A stretch of 64,000 nucleotides of DNA from contig CM114275.1 of NCBI GenBank assembly GCA_050084515.1, positions 26,412,001 to 26,476,000 on the forward strand. Reading direction: 5' to 3'. This stretch comes from Blasia pusilla (taxonomy: Eukaryota > Marchantiophyta > Marchantiopsida > Blasiales). The notes beneath the pieces were generated by a model that saw nothing but the letters and a program-made list of their open reading frames with translations, was not told the origin of the DNA and made no database searches. Below, one piece after another: positions 54,925 through 64,000 of the stretch (position 1 is the stretch's first letter; every line of letters starts with the position of its first letter). The position numbers and the translations under genes were made by a program.

Positions 54925-57900
54925 TTCGATATTTGTTACCTTGCAAAGAATTCACTCTCATGTTGGTAGGGAGTTTCATCATTCGCACATGAGACCAAAT
55001 AAGAGATCTCCTAAACGTTGCACGTACAACAGTTGGTCGATCACCATGACGTACTACTGGAAGAAGTTAGCGAAATTCACCACCAAATATAAATATCTTG
55101 CCCCCAAAAGGAAGATCTCGTAACATAGGATCCACCAAACCCATAATATCTTGTAAAGTACCATTAACAACCTCAAAAGCATGACGGTGCGTCATAGAAG
55201 CTTCATCCCATATGATGAACTTTACATTTTGTATAAGGTGTGCAAGGTCACTATTAATTGATAAGCTAGAAACACAAAAGAAATGAAAAATTAAGATATA
55301 TTTATTCATAATACATAGAAATAAAAAATGTTAACCCAATTTTAGAAATAAGGCAAAGTAGTAACAAGATTTCTAACATAAACTTACTTGCAAGTAGACG
55401 ATTCATGTATTTGAATTGGAATCTTGAATCAAGAATGAGCAGTACGGCCTCCATCGAGTAACAAAGCAGCAATACCCAATGATGCAACTGTAAGGGCAAT
55501 ATAACCCTTCTTTCGCATGCTAGCAAGAAGAAGATAATATCTAATTTTTTTCCCGTTCCAACAGGAACATCAATGAAGAATAACTTTGCCTAATAACATC
55601 CAAATTAGCTTCAATATATAGATTCAAAAGAATGAAAACTTAGAGATAAATCTTCAAATAGCATAACATATATAAAATGCACTTACATAAGGTGGTGCGT
55701 CATTTAAATCTTCAAATAGCATAACATATATAAAATGCACTTACATAAGGTGGCGCGTCATTTATCACATCCTCGAAGAGACGATGGAAAACATCCCATA
55801 TAGCTCTTTGTCCATCATTCAATAAAAATCTTACCGTTCAACACGATTAGCAAGCATTTCACGATCATAGCAAAGCTCTTCTTCCTCTAAGCGCGAGATT
55901 GATAAATTCCAAGTAAAAAAGTCAAGTTGAGGCATGTCCAAGAAATCAGCCATACTCTTACCATGATCTTGAAGATGGTAATGAATCTCTAAAAAAATGC
56001 AAGATTAATAGTTTGCAGGTCTAAAGGTAGATCAAGAATTCCAATTCTCTACATCAAATTACAAGAAATTAAAAAAGGAGGAAAATCTTGAAAATAGGAG
56101 GAAAAAAATCAACGAAAGTTTTTTTTTTTTTAAAACGAAAGAAGATGTAGAAGGTATGAATATTACCTCACGCCTTTGATGTAAAAGATCTTCTGTTAAT
56201 GGAACTAAGTAACGTTCCCACACCATATCAGGTACAGAAGGCGTGTTGAATAGAAGAATAATAGCAAAGAGCAAACGCAATGAAAAACCAGTACGAATTT
56301 CAACCGCCTCTTCAAAGCATGAAAAATCCTCCTTGTCATCTTCTAACAATCCCATCTGAATAGCCATTTCCTTAAAAGTAGAATAAAAAACACCATCAAT
56401 CATCCTCAAATCCTCATAGGATTAGGCTCCTCTCACATAATGAAGAAGTAATCGTAGCCAATGACGCTCCCTTCACCTATATAATTTTACATACAATTAA
56501 ATTATTAAATATATATAATTGTATAAAAGAACATAATAATATTATATTAATTTAAACATGTATTCTCTAAGTAAAAAATAAACAAATAACAGAAATTTCA
56601 CCTGAGTTAGTAAAATATAAACGTTTCCTTCTTATTCCAAGATTAATGAAAAGGAAATTCCAAATAAAGGAGTTGGCGAGCGAAAGCATAAGATTTATTA
56701 GTTGCAAACCATTGAGTAAGAGTGGTCTCCTTACTCCTCTCTAGAATATTACCCAAAGAATCTCGATCATGAAAATATACCATCTGGCTATCAAGGAGAT
56801 GAACAATCAATCGTATAATACTTGGTTGCTCAGCATGAAGACTAAACTTGAAGATTCTCCAACAAGCTTATGAAGATGAAACATATTTTAAAACACAAAA
56901 AAGGATAAATTGTCAAAGTCCAACCTTTCAATATTCTAAAATAAATACAAAATAACTTAAAGAAAAGAGAAAATCAATTATCTTGCATCAAGATATAAGG
57001 AAGTCTCATCAATAATATCTTTTGTAGTAGTATTGTCGTGCGCGTGCTCCCTGGAACATCAATCTCTAGTATTGCGGAAGCGTATGTTCAGCATGACACG
57101 CTCTCATCGCCGACCTGCACCCCAAACACGCACTCTCGTTAGTCGGGTCTGAATCAGACGGCGTTCCAACCCACCGGGTCCTCAACTCGGCCTCTCATCA
57201 AGCTTAACTTCCTTACTTCCTAGGTTCCCAACATGGCAAGTCCTTCAAGACTTGGAACAGACTTTCTGATTAGTCTAGGAACCTAAAATGACAACTACGC
57301 GCCCAGCGATCCCAATTGTTCTATGGACCTCGTGCGAGTTCCTAACCGGGACCCAAGTTATTGAGTCTCGGGTTGGAATCCAAGAGGAATGTCTAAAATT
57401 GCTTCAATAGACTTGGTTCAGGTTTTCAAGCCCAACTCCAAACTCCCGATCCGTTCCATGCCCTTGAGCCGCCCGTGGCGCCCAAAGTGGGGTTCAAGTC
57501 CCAAGCACCCTTGGAGACCTTCCCCCTTACTAGTACTTCTGGGATCTCCAAACACCCCCTACCTTTGGAAAAGGATGGTTGGGCCTTCATTGTGGCCCTC
57601 AACCCGACTCTACTTATAATCATTTTTGGATTGTTTCTCAGCCACTACTTGTGCGTTTGCAAAGATCTTTAGTGCATCTGAACCGACTTGCTATAAGCTT
57701 TCCAACGCACCCTTACGCGTTCCAAACGCATCTTGGCGCTAAAACTTATGGTCATAAATACAGTCGAAAACTCTCAAACAGACTAGTGGTGTCCCAAATC
57801 CGGATTCCTTCCTTTGGCGACCCACTTCCTAGACTTGACTCCTCTCAAGTCTTGATCCGCATTTGGTCCAGGTTTCTTAGTCGCGACCACAACATATGAA

Positions 57901-58290
57901 ACGCGAAGCCTCGCTTGCGTCTCATCTCTTGTCTCTTCTCCGAGACCACTCCAACGGGCAAACCATCTTAGCGCGAGCCCGCTAGTGTTCCGATGTTCCG
58001 CTTTGGCGCTCGTTTGGTCATGAGGGTCACGACAAGTATTTTTTTTCCAATGTTTAGGATATGGCATCTGCTCCCTTATATACATACTTATAGAAGTACT
58101 TCACAGCCAATATGCTATTTGTAATCTCCAAATTGATATGACAATCAAATAAGGTACATAACATCGGATTATACGGGACCACCCAACGATTATCATAGTC
58201 ATGATTCGACTTATGAATCGACCTTCCATTATCACATCTACACAAACATAAATATAAGACATATGTTAGCACTTATAACAAACTTCAAAA
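54925..58290 (-). pseudogene. Helitron Rep/helicase remnant
   Basis: On the minus strand, in order: DNGRSIHKSNHDYDNRWVV and FYKYVYKGAD (58054-58272, the Helitron-like N-terminal domain), a solo LTR insertion, WFATNKSY- and LARQLLY-type traces near 56700-56800, then RMIDGVFYSTFKEMAIQMG and LVPLTEDLLHQR (56059-56409). Next come HYHLQDHGKSMADFLDMPQL near 55960, a Walker A region FIDVPVGTGKK near 55550, the Walker B region WDEASMTHRHAFEVV and PFGGKIFIFGGEFR (55067-55309), and LPVVRHGDRPTVV to about 54950. These are PIF1-type helicase parts of plant Helitrons, which transpose by rolling circle. Frameshifts, stops and short duplications (55660-55750) are common. The HUH nuclease motif was not seen. 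Confidence 0.8.
57034..58034 (-). repeat. Solo LTR of the G2 family
   Basis: Starts TGTCGTG and ends CACGACA, 7-bp inverted ends, and matches both G2 LTRs along its length with more divergence. An exact 5-bp target duplication AGTAT flanks it (57029-57033 and 58035-58039). No internal sequence. It interrupts the Helitron protein. It most likely formed by recombination between the two LTRs of a former full element. Confidence 0.95.
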
Positions 58291-59105
58291 ACTATACTGA
58301 TACAATATTTTAAAATTTTCAAAAAGGTCAAGAAGATTACCGCTCAAAATTGAATATCCATCCTCATTCTCCATAGTCATAGAGGTAAAATGCTTTTCAC
58401 CTTTAAATACTACCCATCTCCCCTAAATAATTTCACTCCTCCGTAAAAGCTCGAACAATAACTATTCCTCCCCTTCCACTCTTCCCACCAAAATAACATT
58501 CACTAACCAAAATCTTAGCTAATTTTAATGAACAAATCATTTTCCTTTTCCATTCAAATTCATTTTCCTTTCCCAAAATATCACATGTGAATCAATAGGA
58601 TTATTTAAAAAATAATCAGGTTATTTCTTTCAAATTTTAAATCTAATTTCTATTTTGTAAAATATTAGAAGAGTAATAATATTTCACTCTTCTTAGTAAT
58701 TACAATCCTCCACTCAAATTTAAATGAAATCCCCTAAGTAATTTTACCCTTCCATAAAATTTAATCAAAATCTAATCCTTCTCCATTCAAATTTATTTTC
58801 TCTTTCCATCAAATATGAATTGAGGAAATAATAATTTTGGTTATTTATCATAATTATTTTATTTTATATTAATATAAACCATTATAATATTACATAAATT
58901 ATTAATTGATTAATATATTTTCTTTGTATTCCACTCAAATCCCTATCTATGGTTCAATCAACAAATTCAAACATATTTCCTATTTTGTCTTATTTTCTCA
59001 CTATCTTGTCTTATTATGCATATGGAGTCCCCAATTATCATATCAAATGATAATGGTGAATAAGAAATAGAAAACCTTCCACACTTTCCTAAAAAAAAAC
59101 TAAGG
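58291..59105. other. AT-rich, no gene recognised
   Basis: Strongly A/T-biased; only short frames. Confidence 0.5.
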
Positions 59106-59109
59106 ATAA

Positions 59110-60200
59110 GAAGAATTATTGCATTCCATGACCCTCTTTTCGGTGAAAGGTACAAACCCAATAAGCTCCCATGTGATAAGCTTCCGGACGATGAGGACTT
59201 TTGTTATAACACGGAGACAGACGGCCCGGGAGTAAAAACCACATTGGGGCATAGTAGAAGAGACGTAAGATATCTGGAAAGGGCAGTTCACAATCACCCC
59301 GGGAGCGCCGAAGCAAGACTATGGGGAGCCGGCGGAAATCCCGTTGAGACAATTCCGGGTGAACAAGACCCCTGGGCTAGGGTGTCTTGTTTGACACCCC
59401 CTAACGGGTGGCATTCTCCGGACTCGAGTACGGTCAGTCACTAGCGCTGAGAACCATGGCATCGCTTAACTTTTAGGGAGGGCCCGTGAGGGACGGCGTC
59501 CCCGAGATCTCTCGTCCCCAGGTTTCCGGCTGGAAAAAGCATTAGGTGGGGCATTTCTTGAGGACCCGGGGAAAACAATCCCACCCGGCCCAAGTTCTCG
59601 GAGAGACCATCGAATGTAAACCTGACACCCATTTCAAAGCGACTCCGCGCGTCAACCATAGGGTCAATCGTGTACCTATACCTTAAACCACTGGACCGAA
59701 TGGCACTCCTGTCATCCTTTGGACTCACCAACTGTTCCTGATTGACGCAAATTCCCAAACGCTCCTCCAAACGCCATCGCTGCTCGATCCGCAGCATTGG
59801 ACGGCGATTCAGTGTGGAGGGATCGTGATTCGCAAGGAGGCTGGAGGGAATTACCAGCGTAGGTGTTGTTCGAATTTGGAAAAGAGGTGGGTGTCGAAGA
59901 TACTGACTGCAAATGGATGGAAGTGTGGGTTAGTGACAGTAGAGTCGTTGAGAATCATCGAATGCATCGATCGGTTAGCTTTTACTTGACGAGTATTACA
60001 ACCCCCTAGCGACACGTCGGGCATCGAAGTGGCTGCAGGAGCTTTGCGTTTGACGGCGAGGGCGATACTTGAGGTGGACTATGGTGAAGCGCTCGTTACG
60101 ACCCCCCGGGTCGCCCGGCCATAAATCACCATCCCCGCCCCGGGCCCATGCGCCCAAGATGCTCTTAACAAGTGCGACGCTTTCCTCGAGCTGATTCGTT
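59110..60200 (-). other. GC-rich island, possible organelle-derived insert
   Basis: Composition changes sharply from AT-rich flanks. The sequence GAGCGCCGAAGCAAGACT and the stem AACAAGAC...GTCTTGTT (59351-59382) look like structured organellar intron or intergenic RNA. A minus-strand frame of 118 codons (59441-59797) and a second at 59996-60205 have no recognised domain. The origin is inferred from style only; I cannot name the donor gene. Confidence 0.3.
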
Positions 60201-60205
60201 TTCAT

Positions 60206-62747
60206 GGACTAAAAGCACGGACTCCATAAACTACGCGATTTTGGGTCTGGCAGAATTTCTCGCGTCTCGGTTGGGGTTGCCAAAACACCAGCACGTAAGA
60301 TTTGCTCGAGTGTAAACTGACAATGATATATTTCGTCGTTTCTAAACAGTGGAACTTGTGTGACGGCCTTAAAACCTTCCAAAAACTGCCTTAAAATGTG
60401 CGGATTGGGTTGATACGTGCGAAGACATCTTCAGAATTTGAATGTTGGAAGGAGAACTTATACTATTATCGGCGATCCTACATGCACAAGAAGAAAAAAT
60501 AGTGAGAAATAGGAACAAACTTCTAATTTTAGAATGATTTATGGATAAATATACTAGTTAAGATGAATTTTAGAGTATATTTATAAGATTGAGCATGTGT
60601 GAATCGACAATGATATTGTTATTGGCCGTAGTGTCGGAAAGTAAATTGCACAATTAAATTTCCTAGCCTCCGAGAGTAGAGGGAGGACAGAGCATTCCCA
60701 TGGACGGCTAGGTTACATGGTTTCGAGTCCGTCGTAGGATGAAGCGTTTGGTTGGGCATCGACTTAGGGATGGGCGAAAATTTTGTTATGGCCCCTACTA
60801 TAGTTGAGCCCTGAGTGCATAGGCTGCAAAATACACTTTATTTTGCTGCTTCCTCACCCCTCCAATGAGATCCAGTGTGAATTTTTGGACGTCCGATAAT
60901 TTTTGTCCATCCCTAACCAATTACTCCCCCGTGTTAGTTTAGTATAAATGTCAAGGATTGGGCTACCCACATGAGATCATTTTTGTGAGTTATGCGCAAT
61001 GCAAGACCTGCCTTCTCAAACAACATTTACACCTTTTTTTTCCTGTAATGTGGTACTTCACTTCATCATATTGAACTTTATTCATTGATTGAGCATGCAA
61101 CTTTGCAGATTGTTCAATGTAAATACCGCTTGCTTCACTGCATCTCCCTACACTTATTAATTTTTTTGCGAGAGAACACTAATGCAGATATGGTGCTAAT
61201 ATTGCAGAGTGGGTGATGTTTCTGACCTTCACTTTATATCATTTCCATCCCATGCTTCTAACAAGGCAAACGAGCTCTAGAGTCACCAACAATTTTTGGT
61301 GCAAATCTGGTCAGGATAGCACTCACGCGACCAAACTTAGAGTGCACGTTTCGGAACCAACTAGGCACTTTACAATATTGGTTGAATTATAGAACACACA
61401 AAGCATAATACCCTTAAGCCAACAGTGTTCACATGTGCCCATACCAACAAACATTTAAGAAAACTTATGCACGAGGTTCAACCCTAAATAGTGAATTGGA
61501 AATATTGATCTCATACTTAGTCTAATCCACACTAAAAATTGAGCTCCACAAGTCGATAATCATTCAGGCCTAGTAGTAGAAGGCCGCAGACTTGTTTCAA
61601 AAAAACAAAAATTTTAACAATATCATTGTGGGGTCACGCATTTTTTCCCCATGGTACTGATTTTTTTTAGTATGTTCATTCTTGTACAAATAAGTAACTA
61701 GTGATGAAAACTAAAATTCTATAAATGTATATGAAACATATCCATGTTATTAAAGTTATCAAAATACAATGGGGTAACGTCCATCGGCACGTGACTTTGA
61801 GGTAAAAAAAATAGTATTACTATTAACGTTAGCCTTTCACATTTTATAATACTACCCTACCTTAAATGAGGAGAAAAATGAAAAAAATGGAGTATATAAA
61901 TTTGATTCTTTAAATCATTATTTTCCAAGGACTTCTTTTCAAGATTAAATTTATTTTCATGATTTAAAAATTCTTCCCAATCCCCCCAAAAATTTCCCAA
62001 ATGCACCCCATAGTCATTGTTTCAAATCTTCAAAAAAAATTAACTTGATTGTAAGGGGAATTTTAATTATATTTTGGAAAATTTTAAGAAATTTTGGATC
62101 AAAAATATTACTTGAACTTTTTTAAATTTTTTATAAAGGGTTAGTATTTTCATCTTTTGCTCTACTTCTTGGGGAAACCAAATAATAATTTATGATCATC
62201 TTATCTTACTTCTAAAATTAGAAGATTAATTCTTTCCTTCCCCGAAATTTTATATCTACCATAATGTAAAGGGCACTTCAAATACTAACACAAATCTACT
62301 CATAAAATTTTTAATACAATTCTCATCTTCAAATACTATAAAAATATATGTTAGTATTACAAAATTTATATTTTAATTTTCGAACGTCTCTCTTCTTAAT
62401 ACTTGATCCTCTCAACCAATAAGATCGTTCGAAAATGAAAAATGAAGTTATTTTTTAAATTTAATTAAAAAATTGATCACCAATAAATGAAAAAATTAAT
62501 GTAAATTTCTTGTAAAGTAGTTTAAATTCCCTTGATTGCATTGCACATCCACTTTATGGTTACATGTGTATTGAAAGATGAAGAGAAATGAAATTATAAT
62601 ATCCGTGCTGCAATTTTTGAGGCAACCAGGAATTTATGAGCACCAACCCCTATTAAGATCCATCGTCAAATAAGTGGTGAGCCAGAACCTCGGATGGTCA
62701 ACACAAAACTAGAAAGGATAATCAACCTTGGGAGAGTGAGGAAAAGA
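60206..62747. other. AT-rich, no gene recognised
   Basis: No open frame of note. A tRNA-like stretch near 60660-60745 (TCCTAGC...GTAGGA ends with a GGTTTCGAGTCC word) does not fold into a convincing anticodon arm. Confidence 0.45.
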
Positions 62748-63136
62748 TGTTACATGGTTTCCCACCAGGGTCAAGCAGTTTTTCCATTGAACCAGTACAT
62801 GTGTATCATATTTGAGAAATGCGGAATGAATTGAAATTGCGTTTGTACTCTCTGTGTTCTCTGTGTTGATAGATTGAAAGCCGATACATAAGTAGTAAAG
62901 TCTGCTCTAAACTAAGAGCCGTAATCAAAAGACGTGACGGTAACTGTGTCACTTCAAAAATGTCTCATAGCTATGTATCGTTTCGCAAGATGAAACGTTA
63001 CTAGCAGTAATCAATGGTCATAAACAGAACATTGATTCTAATCTAATCTAGATCGTTCGTATGGATTGATTCGTGTGATCAATTCTTGGATCAGTACTCT
63101 GATGATTTTTTTCGCTAGACTAATTGATTTCCTACA
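62748..63136 (-). repeat. C3 3' LTR (outer boundary tentative)
   Basis: The inner edge is firm: on the minus strand TGTAGGAAATC follows the purine tract at 63137. The outer edge is placed at 62748, where the minus strand ends CATGTAACA. Confidence 0.55.
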
Positions 63137-63150
63137 CTCCCACTCAGGGG
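63137..63150 (-). promoter_or_regulatory. C3 polypurine tract
   Basis: The minus strand reads CCCCTGAGTGGGAG directly before TGTAGG, typical of plant copia elements. Confidence 0.75.
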
Positions 63151-63156
63151 AACAAA

Positions 63157-64000
63157 TCAGCCATTTTCATTACTAGTTAGCTCTAGAGATTTAGTATGTT
63201 TCTGATGAGGTCCTTTCTGTAAACCCTTAGTAAAAATATCTGCAGTCATCTTTGCTGTTGAAATATAGGTCAAAATAATTTCGCCACTTGATACTTGATC
63301 TTTGATAGAATGGTATTGAATGTCGATTTGTTTGGTGCGGTCATGATGTTTTGTAGAACTGACCAAAGCAATATCACTTTGGTTGTCACAGAAGATCTTA
63401 GTTATCTTCTGAGCAAAACCAATTTCTTAAAGTAATCTTCTGATCCAAATAGCTTCAGTGCTAGTTTTAGTCATTGCAATGTACTCATACTTGGTACTTG
63501 AAAGAGCAACTGACTTTTGTTTTCTACTTGCTCAACTAATTGCTCTTCTTGCGAGGAGAAAGCAAAATCCGCTAGTAGATTTTCGGGAGTCGATATTGTC
63601 TCCATAGGCAACATCAGAATATCCTTGAAGATGAAAAGGAATAGATGAGTGCTGATATTGAAGAAAGTAATGTTTTGTCCCTTGGAGATACCTGAAAATA
63701 TGTTTGACAGTAGTCCAGTGTTTAGGACCAGGATTGGTCATGAATTGTGCAACAGTGCTAAAAGAATAGGCAATATCGGGGCGAGTGCACACCATTGCCC
63801 ACATTAAACTGCCTGTAGCACTTTTATAAGGAATAGAAGACATTGCTGCAATGTCAGCAGTATGAAGAGGGGATTGATCTCGACTAAGATGAAGGCCAAA
63901 GTCAAAGGGAGTGGAGATAGGTTTGCAGCCCAACATGTTGAACTGCTTGAGTTTGTTGGTGATGTAAGTCGTCTGGTTGAGCCTGATCCATCCTTGTTGT
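63157..64000 (-). pseudogene. C3 RT end and RNase H, partial
   Basis: Frame 63532-63936 gives MLGCKPISTPFDFG, YKSATGSLMWAMVCTRPDIA, WTTVKHIFRYLQGT and SRKSTSGFCF, the end of copia RT and start of RNase H. Frame 63157-63366 gives STKHHDRTKQIDIQYHSIK and TADIFTKGL, the RNase H end. Between them the KQKSVALSSTKYEYIA stretch is readable with a stop near 63429 and another after the SFCFLL part. It is a recent-looking but damaged copy; the upstream half is outside the window. Confidence 0.85.

Larger units (their letters stand above)
62748..64000 (-). mobile_element. C3: copia element, 3' end only (continues past the window)
   Basis: The minus strand carries the RNase H end of a copia pol, a purine tract and an LTR. 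Only the 3' part lies in the window. Confidence 0.8.

Noticed and set aside
60660-60745. Possible tRNA gene (complementary ends TCCTA/TAGGA and a B-box-like word)
   Set aside because: No convincing anticodon stem or T stem; at most a degraded tRNA-like remnant.

Overview
The window looks like nuclear DNA of a streptophyte plant. It is dominated by Ty1/copia and Ty3/gypsy LTR retrotransposons, Helitron and LINE remnants, MITE-like repeats and tandem repeats. The only convincing host gene is a four-exon gene for a plant-type EamA/DMT transporter with short GT-AG introns. I cannot name the species. A gypsy element that carries a cytosine methyltransferase would fit a charophyte or an early-diverging land plant, but that is inference.

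The most notable content is an old gypsy-type retrotransposon at 2067-24112, here called G1. Its pol region carries a C5 cytosine DNA methyltransferase (DNMT) domain between the protease and the reverse transcriptase. Its last reading frame ends in a C4HC3 PHD finger. The order is LTR, leader, gag with CCHC knuckles, protease, DNMT, RT, RNase H, integrase, PHD. This copy is broken by stops and frameshifts, but the catalytic PCQ and ENV motifs of the DNMT and all eight zinc ligands of the PHD finger are readable. An older, weaker relative lies at about 37267-41830 (LTR-like sequence and an integrase fragment).

Layout: 1-2066, no gene, then half of a MITE-like repeat (R). 2067-24112, G1, interrupted by a copia element (C1, about 3280-7852, 3' part inverted) and by a second gypsy element with a chromodomain (G2, 9805-17163, minus strand) inserted into G1 gag. 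24113-31060, second half of R, a 94-bp CT microsatellite, a LINE remnant, further R copies and non-coding DNA. 31080-34275, the EamA transporter gene (minus). 34276-37080, no recognised gene. 37085-41830, G1-family remnants, another R copy and unidentified decayed ORFs. 41983-47065, a complete but decayed copia element (C4) with matching 5-bp target duplications. 47370-50590, motif clusters and two tandem repeats (periods about 650 bp and about 109 bp). 52100-54550, decayed ORFs of unknown origin. 54925-58290, a decayed Helitron protein (minus) split by a solo G2-family LTR. 59110-60200, a GC-rich island of possible organelle origin. 62748-64000, the 3' end of another copia element (C3, minus) running off the edge.

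How the parts may work together: G1 would carry both a writer (cytosine methylation) and a reader (PHD finger on the integrase side) of chromatin marks, while G2 carries the more usual chromodomain. Relative timing read from nesting: R first, then G1, then C1 and G2 inside G1; Helitron before the solo G2 LTR; a G1-family copy before C4.
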